Assembly: GCA_947625245.1 (NCBI GenBank)
Contig: CANQNO010000002.1
Location: 82,453-146,452 of the forward strand
Direction: 5' to 3'
Source of the DNA: an uncultured Clostridia bacterium
GTDB taxonomy: Bacteria > Bacillota > Clostridia > Christensenellales > Borkfalkiaceae
Length of the DNA: 64,000 nucleotides
Shown here piece after piece: positions 24,390 through 32,758 of this stretch (its first letter is position 1; each line of letters begins with the position of its first letter). The notes under the pieces were generated by a model. That model did not search any database and was not told the origin of the DNA. It saw only the letters and a list, made by a program, of their open reading frames with translations. The position numbers were made by a program, and so were the translations under genes.

Positions 24390-26258
24390 TTAATTTCTGT
24401 TTTTTGTGGCGAGCCAGACCATAAGGACGGTTACGTCCGCGGGGTTGACGCCCGAAATTCTGCCCGCCTGTCCCAAAGTCATGGGGCGTACGCGTTCCAG
24501 CTTTTCCCGCGCTTCTAATCTCAGCCCGCCGATTTTGCCGTAATCTATGTCGGGCGGGAGTTTCTTTTCTTCAAGCTTTTTTGCACGTTCTATCTGCTGT
24601 TCGTTCTTTTTCAGATATCCCTCGTATTTTACGGTGGCTTCTGCGCTCTTCACGATTTCGCGCGGGGCTTCCGCCAAAATCCCGAAAAAATCGCACAAGT
24701 CAAAAATTTTTGCACCGCGCCTTATCAAGTCGGCGTACGTGAGCCCGCCCGCCGTGCCCGAAATTCCCTTCTCTTCCAAAAATTTTGCGCAGAGCGCAAA
24801 GGAGGGCTTCGCGTTCAGCCTTTTGAGCACGTCGTCGTACCAGGCGAGCCGCATAAAGTAAACCCTGCCGCGTTCCTCGGTGAATAGGGGAGTGCCCATT
24901 ATTTTGGGGGTAAGCCTGAAATCCGCGGTGTCCTGCCTAAGCGAAAGGGAATATTCCGCTCGCGAAGTCATCATCCTGTACGGTTCGTCCGTGCCTTTGG
25001 TCACAAGGTCGTCTATCAGAACGCCTATATACGCTTCGTCGCGCCCGAGTATGAGCGGTTCCCTTCCCATAATTTTAAAGGCGGCGTTTATCCCCGCCAT
25101 AAGCCCCTGAGCGGCAGCTTCTTCGTAGCCCGAAGTGCCGTTTATTTGTCCTGCGGTGTAAATTCCCTCTTTCTTTTTAAATTCGAGAGTGGGGTAAATA
25201 TCCAGCGTGTCTATGCAGTCGTATTCAATCGCATAGCCGTATCTTGAAATTTCGCAGTTTTCCAGCCCCTTTACCGAGCGGTACATGGCTTTTTGCACGT
25301 CGTGAGGCATAGAGGTGGACATGCCCTGAACGTAAACTTCCGAGGTATCGGCGCCCTCCGGTTCCAGAAATATCTGGTGCCTGTCCTTGCCCGAAAACCG
25401 CACTACTTTGGTCTCTATCGAGGGGCAGTACCGCGGTCCCGCGCTCTTTATTTCGCCGTTGTACAGGGGCGAACGGTCAAGGTTGTCCGTAATGATCGAG
25501 TGTGTGCGCGGGTTGGTGTAGGTGATATAACAGGGCAGTTTGTTTTGGGGCGGGTCTTCGTGCATAAAGGAGAAGGGGGGTACGTTCTCTTCGCCAGCCT
25601 GCAAAGTACACTTGCCGTAATCCACCGTTTTCCCGTCGAGTCTTGCGGGAGTGCCCGTTTTGAAACGCCTTACCGAAAACCCCAGCTTTACAAGGCACTT
25701 TGTCAAAGCGTTAGCCGGCGCAAAGCCGTTCGGTCCGCTCTTTTTCCGCACTTCGCCCGTAACGGTTTCGGCGTTTAAATAAACCCCCGTGGCGATTATA
25801 ACAGCCTTGCACTCCAAAATTCCGCCGTAATCGGTCAAAACCCCGCATGCCTTATTGTTCTTCGTTAAAATTTTTACCGCTTCGCCCTGTATTATGCGCA
25901 GGCGGGGGCAATTTTCAAGCGCCCTCTTCATTTCGCGGTGATAGGCGTTTTTGTCGTTCTGTGCGCGCAGGCATTGCACCGCTTCGCCCTTGCCTTCGTT
26001 GAGTATCCTTATCTGCAAAGCCGTGTCGTCCGCGCATATGCCCATCTGTCCGCCCAGCGCGTCTATTTCCCGCACGAGGTGCCCTTTTGCCGTGCCGCCT
26101 ATCGAGGGGTTACACGCCATAAAGGCTATGCTGTCGAGGTTGAGGGTCAAAACGGCTGTTTCAAGCCCAAGCCTCGCCGCGGCGAGCGCCGCTTCGCAAC
26201 CCGCATGGCCCGCGCCTATTACGACTATATCGAATTTTCCTTCGGTAAATTTAACCAT
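24390..26258 (-). CDS. mnmG: tRNA uridine-5-carboxymethylaminomethyl modification enzyme MnmG
   Basis: 622 residues, the normal length. FAD-binding GAGHAGCEAALAAARLG near the N-terminus and the GidA block NPSIGGTAKGHLVREIDALGG. With MnmE it installs cmnm5 at wobble U34 of several tRNAs. C-terminal helical domain ends at GRISGVNPADVTVL. mnmE is not beside it; mnmG instead follows dnaA on the minus strand, 42 bases away. Confidence 0.97.
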   Translation of the reverse strand: MVKFTEGKFDIVVIGAGHAGCEAALAAARLGLETAVLTLNLDSIAFMACNPSIGGTAKGHLVREIDALGGQMGICADDTALQIRILNEGKGEAVQCLRAQNDKNAYHREMKRALENCPRLRIIQGEAVKILTKNNKACGVLTDYGGILECKAVIIATGVYLNAETVTGEVRKKSGPNGFAPANALTKCLVKLGFSVRRFKTGTPARLDGKTVDYGKCTLQAGEENVPPFSFMHEDPPQNKLPCYITYTNPRTHSIITDNLDRSPLYNGEIKSAGPRYCPSIETKVVRFSGKDRHQIFLEPEGADTSEVYVQGMSTSMPHDVQKAMYRSVKGLENCEISRYGYAIEYDCIDTLDIYPTLEFKKKEGIYTAGQINGTSGYEEAAAQGLMAGINAAFKIMGREPLILGRDEAYIGVLIDDLVTKGTDEPYRMMTSRAEYSLSLRQDTADFRLTPKIMGTPLFTEERGRVYFMRLAWYDDVLKRLNAKPSFALCAKFLEEKGISGTAGGLTYADLIRRGAKIFDLCDFFGILAEAPREIVKSAEATVKYEGYLKKNEQQIERAKKLEEKKLPPDIDYGKIGGLRLEAREKLERVRPMTLGQAGRISGVNPADVTVLMVWLATKNRN

Positions 26259-26261
26259 ACT

Positions 26262-26300
26262 CCGTAAAATATTATTGCCCGTTCTTTTACGGGCAATTAA
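26262..26300 (-). terminator. Weak hairpin after dnaA
   Basis: TTGCCCGT and ACGGGCAA pair around TCTTTT, followed on the minus strand by AATATTTT. Partial termination between dnaA and mnmG is possible. Confidence 0.5.
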
Positions 26301-27647
26301 TTACTTTTTCAAAATAATATTTTTAATATCGTCCACGTCTTTGGCTATTTTGTCGTTGACGCCTATCATTTCTTCCACCTTGTCGCGCGAGTACAAAACG
26401 GTGGTGTGGTCCCGTCCGCCGAGCTCTTTCCCCACGGCTATGAGCGGCAGTGACAACAACTCGCACATAAGATAAGCGCATATCTGCCGTGGGATCACTA
26501 TTTCCTTTTTCTTGCTCTTGCCTATCAGGTCGGATTTGGAAATCTTATAGTAGGAAGTCACTCCCGAAATAATGCTTTGCGCCGTAATTTCCTCTTTTCC
26601 TTCCGAAACGGCTTCGTTCAGCGCGCTTTTGGCAAGCTGTATTGTTATCGGCTCCTCGTGCAGCCTCGAAGCGAAAATAACTTTTGTAAGCCGCCCTTCC
26701 AAAGTCCTCACGTCGTCGTCGGAATCCTTTGCCAAAAATTCCAGCACTTCGTCTGGCACGGGGCACTTCTTTTCAAACGCCTTGCGCTTTAAAATGGCTA
26801 TTTTCATCTCGAAGTCTGGCGGCAGTATATCGAACAGCAGCCCGCCCGAAAAGCGGGTTTTAAGCCTTTCTTCCAGCGCGGTCAGCTCTTTGGGGTGGTG
26901 GTCCGAAGAAATGACTATCTGCTTGCCCTTGGAAACCAGCTCGTTAAAGGTATGGAAAAATTCCTCCTGAACGGCTTTTTTGCCCTCTATAAACTGGATA
27001 TCGTCTATTATCAGCACGTCGGCGTTGCGGTAATATTGCCTTAATTTATTGCCCTTGTCGCGCGCTTCCACGCCGCGGCTCGTGAACATTGTGTCAATTA
27101 TTTCGTTGACGAACTGTTCGCACGTGACGTAAATTACCTTCAAATTAGGTTTTTCGGCTACTATTTTATTGGCTATCGCCTGTATAAGGTGGGTCTTGCC
27201 CAAACCCGTTCCGCCGTAAATGAACAGCGGGTTGTAGGTGCCTGCGGGGTCGTTTGCGACCGACAGCGCGGCGGCGTAAACAAACTCGTTGTTCTTGCCC
27301 ACCACAAAGCTGTCGAAAGTGAATTTTTTATCGAGGTTCGAGGGGGGGATGGCTTCTTCCTCGTCGGGGGAATTGTAGGCGTAACCCTCGCTGCCTTCCA
27401 CTTTAAGCCTGAAATCCACAAGCCCCACGTCGGCTTTTATTATCGCTTCGCGCATTTTGTCGGCGAGGGTGTTGGTAATGTAGTTGGCAAACAGCTCTGT
27501 GGAAGTTTCAAGCACGATCATTCTCCCGTCTATATCCACCGGCACAAGCTTTTCGAGATAGGTGGTGTAGGTAACGTGCGAAACCAGCTCCTGCATTTTT
27601 TCCCTGATCGGAGCGTATATCCAATCGAGATTTCCGTTTTTTGCCAT
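26301..27647 (-). CDS. dnaA: Chromosomal replication initiator DnaA
   Basis: 448 residues. Domain I at 1-85, a short acidic linker, AAA+ domain with Walker A GGTGLGKTHL near 145 and Walker B VLIIDDIQFIEGK, then domain IV with LSLPLIAVGKELGGRDHTTVLYSRDKV that reads DnaA boxes. All key residues are intact. It is not followed by dnaN; mnmG comes next and recF is divergent across a 115-base AT-rich spacer. RBS AAAGGA. Confidence 0.97.
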   Translation of the reverse strand: MAKNGNLDWIYAPIREKMQELVSHVTYTTYLEKLVPVDIDGRMIVLETSTELFANYITNTLADKMREAIIKADVGLVDFRLKVEGSEGYAYNSPDEEEAIPPSNLDKKFTFDSFVVGKNNEFVYAAALSVANDPAGTYNPLFIYGGTGLGKTHLIQAIANKIVAEKPNLKVIYVTCEQFVNEIIDTMFTSRGVEARDKGNKLRQYYRNADVLIIDDIQFIEGKKAVQEEFFHTFNELVSKGKQIVISSDHHPKELTALEERLKTRFSGGLLFDILPPDFEMKIAILKRKAFEKKCPVPDEVLEFLAKDSDDDVRTLEGRLTKVIFASRLHEEPITIQLAKSALNEAVSEGKEEITAQSIISGVTSYYKISKSDLIGKSKKKEIVIPRQICAYLMCELLSLPLIAVGKELGGRDHTTVLYSRDKVEEMIGVNDKIAKDVDDIKNIILKK

Positions 27648-27762
27648 AAGTTTTTAAATATCCTTTGAAATTCCCAAAATTTTTGATATAATAGTATAGC
27701 TTAAAGTGCTTTGAACAATTATAATACAAAAAACGATTAAAATAAAGTATTTTGACGGAAAA
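27648..27762. promoter_or_regulatory. dnaA-recF divergent intergenic region
   Basis: 115 bases, strongly AT-rich, with TATAAT-like boxes on the + strand at about 27686 and 27719 and TATACT/TATTAT-like boxes on the minus strand. No TTATNCACA DnaA box was found by eye, so it is a promoter region but not an obvious origin. Confidence 0.5.
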
Positions 27763-28848
27763 ATGCGGATAAAAAATTTGAATTTAAAAAATTTCAGAAA
27801 TTACACGGAGGAAAGCATAAATTTTTCCGACGGTCTGAACATAATTTACGGCAGAAACGCGCAGGGCAAAACCAACCTTGCCGAAGCCGTATACTACCTT
27901 TGCACGGGCACTTCGCCCCGTGCCAAAAGGGATAAACAGCTTATCCGCCGCGGCGAAGAGTACGCCGAAATTTCGGCGGAGACCGAGGGCAGGTACGGCA
28001 AACTCGAATTGTATGCCCGCATATGCGAAACGGGCAGGGAGATCCGCATAAACGGCAATAAAATAAGCCGCAACGCCGATATTTTGGGCAATTTATTTTC
28101 GGTTTTCTTTTCCCCGCGCGAGCTCAGGCTTATACAGGACGGACCGGACGAGCGCAGAAGATTTTTAAACGTATTCATTTCACAGCTTTCCCGCCCGTAT
28201 TACATCGCGCTGGTGCGCTATAACCGCGTTCTGGAACAGCGCAATAACCTGTTAAAGGACAAAAACCCCGATACGGCGTACGATTTGCTGCCCGTATGGG
28301 ACGAAGAGCTCTGCAAGTATGCGGCTGCGGTGGCTTGCCGCCGCGCCGAATATATTTCCCGGCTCGCCCCGCGCGCTTCGGAAATACACGCCCGCCTGAC
28401 CGACGGAAGTGAAGAACTTAAAATTTCCCCTGAAAAGAAATACGCGGGCAGCGAAGAGGAGATAAAAAACAAACTGTATTCCGAACTCAGGAACAATTAC
28501 GAAAGGGATTTAAGGCTTGGATTTACTGCTTCGGGTCCCCACCGCGACGACATATCGATAGAGATAAACGGCGAGGACGCCAAAATGTACGCGTCTCAGG
28601 GGCAGACCCGCACGGCGGCGCTTTCGCTGAAACTCGCCGAAGTGGAAATTTTCAAAGAGGTTTCGGGCGAATATCCCGTGCTCGTCCTCGACGACGTGCT
28701 GAGCGAGCTCGACCTGCCCCGCCGCAAAAAATTAATGGGCTGTACCTCGGGCTTGCAGACTGTTTTGACATGCACCCACGCGGAGCGTGTTTTGGGCGGG
28801 CTCGATGCCAACCGCATAAAGATAGAGGGGGGAAAGGTGAAACCGTGA
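27763..28848 (+). CDS. recF: DNA replication and repair protein RecF
   Basis: 361 residues. Walker A GRNAQGKTN (30-38), the ABC-type signature region in the C-terminal half (ASQGQTRTAALSLKLAE) and Walker B VLVLDDVLSELD. RecF loads RecA at gaps with RecO and RecR (recR is at 53075). The stop overlaps the GTG of the PHP gene. Divergent from dnaA, which is unusual since recF commonly lies downstream of dnaN. Confidence 0.95.
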   Translation: MRIKNLNLKNFRNYTEESINFSDGLNIIYGRNAQGKTNLAEAVYYLCTGTSPRAKRDKQLIRRGEEYAEISAETEGRYGKLELYARICETGREIRINGNKISRNADILGNLFSVFFSPRELRLIQDGPDERRRFLNVFISQLSRPYYIALVRYNRVLEQRNNLLKDKNPDTAYDLLPVWDEELCKYAAAVACRRAEYISRLAPRASEIHARLTDGSEELKISPEKKYAGSEEEIKNKLYSELRNNYERDLRLGFTASGPHRDDISIEINGEDAKMYASQGQTRTAALSLKLAEVEIFKEVSGEYPVLVLDDVLSELDLPRRKKLMGCTSGLQTVLTCTHAERVLGGLDANRIKIEGGKVKP

Positions 28849-29672
28849 CAGCCGACCTGCATATCCACACGACCGCGTCGGACGGGCTGTTCACGCCCGC
28901 GTCGGCGGCGCAAGCCTCCAAAGCGGCGGGCTTGTCCGCAGCCGCCGTAACCGACCACGACACAACTTTTAATTGTGCGGAATTTGCCGCCCGTGCCCGC
29001 GCATACGGTATAAAGCCGGTTACGGGGGTGGAGTTTTCCGCCTATGACGGCGACGTAAAGGTGCATATGCTCGGTTACGGTTTCAACCCCGCTAACCCCG
29101 CGTTAGCGCAATTTTGCAGCATGCTTTGCGAGGGGAGTTTTAAAAGACTTTCCGACATTATAATCAAGCTCAATAAGGCGGGGGTGCGGCTTACCGAAGA
29201 AGAGGCGCTCGCCCGCAGGGCTTGTGACGGCTCGCCCGTACACGCCATGCACATTTGCCGTGCGGCGGCTGAAAAGGGCTACGCCAAAAGCCCGTTTGCC
29301 TTTTACGAAAAATATCTCATGCCGGGCGCGGCGGCTTTTTCGGGGCTCTGCCGCCCCTCTCCCGAAGAGGCTATAAAAGCCGTAAACGGGGCGGGCGGGA
29401 TAGCCGTTCTGGCTCATCCGGGCAGAATACCTTTGAAAAAGGCGGAGTTGTTAAAGCTCATTTCAAGGCTTGCGGGCGCGGGTCTGGGCGGCATAGAAGC
29501 TGTGTATTCTACACATACTGCTGAAGAGACGGAGTATTTCAAGGAGATAGCCGCAAACTTCGGGCTGTATGTCACGGGCGGATCGGACGCCCACTTTCCG
29601 GGCGGGAACAAGGCGATAGGCAAGCCGGTTTTCAGCCCTTCGGAGCCTCTGCGGCAGAGATTGGGAATTTGA
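28845..29672 (+). CDS. PHP-domain phosphoesterase
   Basis: 275 residues from the GTG overlapping the recF stop; the longer frame from 28770 lies inside recF. N-terminal DLHIHTTASDG and AVTDHDT give the first PHP metal-binding motifs, with VLAHPGRIPL and TGGSDAHFPG later. This is the YciV/TrpH-like family, known members of which act on 3',5'-nucleoside bisphosphates or as 5'-3' exonucleases on RNA or DNA. The exact substrate here is open. Its last base triplet overlaps the TTG start of vanW. Confidence 0.88.
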   Translation: MTADLHIHTTASDGLFTPASAAQASKAAGLSAAAVTDHDTTFNCAEFAARARAYGIKPVTGVEFSAYDGDVKVHMLGYGFNPANPALAQFCSMLCEGSFKRLSDIIIKLNKAGVRLTEEEALARRACDGSPVHAMHICRAAAEKGYAKSPFAFYEKYLMPGAAAFSGLCRPSPEEAIKAVNGAGGIAVLAHPGRIPLKKAELLKLISRLAGAGLGGIEAVYSTHTAEETEYFKEIAANFGLYVTGGSDAHFPGGNKAIGKPVFSPSEPLRQRLGI

Positions 29673-30955
29673 AAAAATTTTTAAAAAAACTCAATTTGTT
29701 TCTTCTGACGTCCGCCCTTACGGCGGGCGTTGTCTTTTGTATGTGCGGATTTACGGCAACCCTTCCCCGCGGCGTCACGGTAAACGGGATACCTGTCGGC
29801 GGATTGACCCGCACGGCGGCGGCAGCCGCCGTGCGGGCGGACACCGAGCGCAAATTAAAGGAAGCAAAACTCGTCATATCGGGCAAGAGGGCGCGGTACG
29901 AATTTTCTTTTCCCGAAATTTATTATAAGGACAACCTGTACAGCCTTTTTAAAAGCGTTAAAAAGGACTGCGGCTATACATCCGAAATAAGTTACTACCT
30001 CTGCGGGCTTAACGAAGTCGCCGCGGGGATATGCCTGAACGAACATATCGAAAAGGTGGAGCCATACGCCGAATTCCGCCCTTTCGGCGCGCCCTTTTCG
30101 TACGTTGCGGGGCGCGACGGCGAGGACGCCGATTGCGAAAAACTCAAAAAAGACGTTCTCCGCTCGCTCGGCAACGGCATAACTGGCGCGGGCTTCGAAG
30201 AAGTTAAAATAAACTATATAGGCGTAAAGCGCAATTCTTCCCTCGCCCAAATACGGATGAACACCGTGCTTTTGGGCAAATTTTCCACCGTTTACGACGC
30301 GGGCAATATAAACCGCGCCTCTAACATCCGCCTTGCCGCCGAAAAACTCAACGGTTCCACCCTCGCCGCGGGCGAAGTTCTGTCGTTCAACTCCGCCGTG
30401 GGCGCGCGGCTGCCCGAAAGAGGATTTTTGCCCGCCAAAATAATAGAGAACGGCGAATATACCGAGGGCGTGGGCGGAGGAGTTTGCCAGGTGAGCACCA
30501 CGCTGTACAACGCCGCGCTTTTGTCGGGCATGGAAATAGTGGAGTACCACCCGCACTCCCTGCCCGTCGGGTACGTCGACCCCTCGCGCGACGCAATGGT
30601 GAGCGGCAGTTCGTGCGACCTTAAATTCAAAAACCCCTCCGCGTTGCCGGTGTATATCCGCGCGCACGCTTCGGACGGAACGCTCGAATTCGAAATTTAC
30701 GGCAAAAGCGACGGTGCTGTATATTCCCTCGAAAGCATAGTCACGGGCAACCTGCCCGCCCCCGAAGAGAAGTGCGGCGACCCCGCGCTCGCCCGCCCCG
30801 GCAAGGACGGAATACTCAGCGAGGGATATCTCGTGGTAAAACGCGGATGCGGCGAGGAGAGGATAAAACTCCGTTCGGACAAATATATGCCGCAAAAGCG
30901 CGTGGTGTATTTCCCCGAAGGCGCCGAAGAGGACGTCTTTTTTAACAAAATATAG
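29669..30955 (+). CDS. VanW-family exported protein
   Basis: 428 residues starting at a TTG overlapping the previous stop. An N-terminal membrane anchor (about 7-28) is followed by a peptidoglycan-binding-like region. The VanW domain spans about 190-350 with NRASNIRLAAEKLNGS, GEVLSFNSAVG, GVGGGVCQVSTTLYNAAL and HPHSLPVGYVDP. The C-terminal 60 residues look like a G5-type beta unit. Function of VanW is unknown; members sit outside the membrane of Gram-positive cells. Last gene of recF-PHP-vanW. Confidence 0.9.
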   Translation: MKKFLKKLNLFLLTSALTAGVVFCMCGFTATLPRGVTVNGIPVGGLTRTAAAAAVRADTERKLKEAKLVISGKRARYEFSFPEIYYKDNLYSLFKSVKKDCGYTSEISYYLCGLNEVAAGICLNEHIEKVEPYAEFRPFGAPFSYVAGRDGEDADCEKLKKDVLRSLGNGITGAGFEEVKINYIGVKRNSSLAQIRMNTVLLGKFSTVYDAGNINRASNIRLAAEKLNGSTLAAGEVLSFNSAVGARLPERGFLPAKIIENGEYTEGVGGGVCQVSTTLYNAALLSGMEIVEYHPHSLPVGYVDPSRDAMVSGSSCDLKFKNPSALPVYIRAHASDGTLEFEIYGKSDGAVYSLESIVTGNLPAPEEKCGDPALARPGKDGILSEGYLVVKRGCGEERIKLRSDKYMPQKRVVYFPEGAEEDVFFNKI

Positions 30956-30984
30956 ATAATTTAAGATAATCGACATACAATAAG

Positions 30985-31013
30985 TTGTGTTTTTTTGCGC
31001 CCTGTGTTATAAT
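30985..31013 (+). promoter_or_regulatory. plsX promoter
   Basis: TTGTGT, 17-base spacer, TATAAT. Confidence 0.65.
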
Positions 31014-31040
31014 AAAAAAGTATTTATATCGGGGGACGTT

Positions 31041-32081
31041 ATGATCAAAATAATACTCGACGCAATGGGCGGGGACAACGCGCCCGCGGCAACTGTCTGC
31101 GGAGCGGTCGAAGCATTGAAAGCCGACAAAGAGCTCGGCATTGTACTTACGGGCAGAAGCGAAGCCGTTTCGGCGGAGTTGGCGAAATACGATTACGACA
31201 AAAGCCGTATCGAAATAGTGGATTGCCCCGAAGTCATAGAGATGAACGAGGTGCCCACCGTTGCCATAAGGACTAAGAAAAATTCGTCCATAGTAACGGC
31301 GTTCCGCCTTTTAAAGGAGCGCGAAGATATCTGCGCGCTGGTTACGGCGGGTTCGACGGGCGCGGCGATAGTGGGCGGGCAAACCGTATTGGGCAGAATA
31401 CGCGGCGTAAACCGCGCGGCGCTGTGCCCAGCCATACCCAACTCGCGCGGGGGGTACACCCTCTTGTGCGACTGCGGCGCCAACGCGGAGTGCAAGCCTG
31501 TAATGCTCTGCCAGTTCGCGATCCTCGCCACGGCTTACGCGCAGGCGGGTTTCGGCATAAAATCGCCCAAAGTCGGGCTTTTGAATAACGGCACCGAAGA
31601 GCACAAGGGCGACGCTTTAAGGCAGGAAACATACGGCTACCTCTCCAAAATGAAAGGCATAAATTTTGTCGGCAACGTTGAGGGGCGCGACATTATGACG
31701 GGCGACATCGACATTGCCGTGTCCGACGGTTTTTCGGGCAACATAGCCCTGAAATCCATAGAGGGCTGCGGAAAGCTCGTTCTGGGGGTAATGAAAAAGG
31801 AGCTTTCGTCTACTCTCCGCTCCAAAATAGGATACCTGTTCGCCAAAAAGGCGATTAGGAACATGCGCGCGCAGCTGGATTTCGACAAGTTCGGCGGTGC
31901 GCTTTTGCTGGGGCTCAAAAAGCCCGTGGTCAAAACGCACGGCTCGTCCAAACCGCAGACTATAGCCGCTTCGGTTTTAAACGCGGCGCAGATATACCGC
32001 AACGGGCTCGTACCTGAAATAGAAAGGATGTTGGGAGAAACCGACCTGCAATCGCTTATCCCCGCCGCGGAAGAAAAATGA
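31041..32081 (+). CDS. plsX: Phosphate acyltransferase PlsX
   Basis: 346 residues from the ATG at 31041 (IKIILDAMGGDNAP); the frame extends upstream to 30987, but that overlaps the -10 box. Makes acyl-phosphate from acyl-ACP for PlsY in phosphatidic acid synthesis, acting at the membrane surface. Conserved GSTGAAIVGG, SRGGYTLLCDCGAN and LLNNGTEEHKGD blocks present. The stop overlaps the rnc start by ATGA. No rpmF or fapR beside it. Confidence 0.96.
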   Translation: MIKIILDAMGGDNAPAATVCGAVEALKADKELGIVLTGRSEAVSAELAKYDYDKSRIEIVDCPEVIEMNEVPTVAIRTKKNSSIVTAFRLLKEREDICALVTAGSTGAAIVGGQTVLGRIRGVNRAALCPAIPNSRGGYTLLCDCGANAECKPVMLCQFAILATAYAQAGFGIKSPKVGLLNNGTEEHKGDALRQETYGYLSKMKGINFVGNVEGRDIMTGDIDIAVSDGFSGNIALKSIEGCGKLVLGVMKKELSSTLRSKIGYLFAKKAIRNMRAQLDFDKFGGALLLGLKKPVVKTHGSSKPQTIAASVLNAAQIYRNGLVPEIERMLGETDLQSLIPAAEEK

Positions 32082-32734
32082 ATTACCCGGAAATAGAAAA
32101 GCGGCTCGGCTATACTTTCAGGGATAAAAAGCTGCTCAAAACGGCTTTGACCCTCGCCTCCGCAGACAGCGTAAACAACAACCAGACAATGGAATTTTTC
32201 GGGGACGCTATTCTCGAATTCATAGTTTCCGAAAGAATATACGACGACGAAAAATCCGAAGGCGAGCTTACCGAAAGGCGCAAGACTTACGTTTCGGACA
32301 AGGCGCTCACGCCCGTGTCCAAAAAACTCGGTCTCGACGAATTTTTCATAAAAGCCCGCGGAGATTATTCGCTCAAAAAATCAATTCCGTCGGCGTACGA
32401 AGCCGTGCTCGCCGCCATTTATCTCGACGGCGGCATGGATATGGCGCGCGCGTTCGTATACCGCACCCTCGACTTTTCGCCCGTGACCCCGCCGACAAAT
32501 TACAAGGGCAGCTTGCAGGAATTTTTGCAGGGTAAGGGCGAGCCTTTGCCCGTATACGAGCGGATAAACATCGGCACCCCGCAGGAACCCGTGTTTTCGG
32601 CAAGGGTAAACGTGTTAGGCAAAACTTTCGAGGGCACGGCGGACAATGTAAAGCAAGCCGAACAGCTCGCCGCGCAAAAGGCAATGCTGTTCTTCACCGA
32701 CTCAAACCCGCACAAGTTCCGGGACGACAAATAA
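32078..32734 (+). CDS. rnc: Ribonuclease III
   Basis: 218 residues. RNase III signature MEFFGDAILEFIV (38-50) with the catalytic acidic residues E39 and D43 and a later E in the AVLAAIYLDGG block. The double-stranded RNA-binding domain fills the last 70 residues (YKGSLQEFLQGKGEPLPVYE region). Processes rRNA and cuts structured RNAs. Coupled to plsX and followed by smc, a classical Gram-positive order. Confidence 0.96.
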   Translation: MNYPEIEKRLGYTFRDKKLLKTALTLASADSVNNNQTMEFFGDAILEFIVSERIYDDEKSEGELTERRKTYVSDKALTPVSKKLGLDEFFIKARGDYSLKKSIPSAYEAVLAAIYLDGGMDMARAFVYRTLDFSPVTPPTNYKGSLQEFLQGKGEPLPVYERINIGTPQEPVFSARVNVLGKTFEGTADNVKQAEQLAAQKAMLFFTDSNPHKFRDDK

Positions 32735-32758
32735 GGCAATATTCAAAAAGGTATCGAT

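Noticed and set aside
27648-27762. oriC with DnaA-box cluster
   Set aside because: AT-rich, but no TTATNCACA-like box could be found on either strand.
29855-30976. A 373-residue frame opposite vanW
   Set aside because: Minus-strand shadow of a clear VanW gene; GC-rich coding sequence gives long antisense frames here. No RBS or domain.
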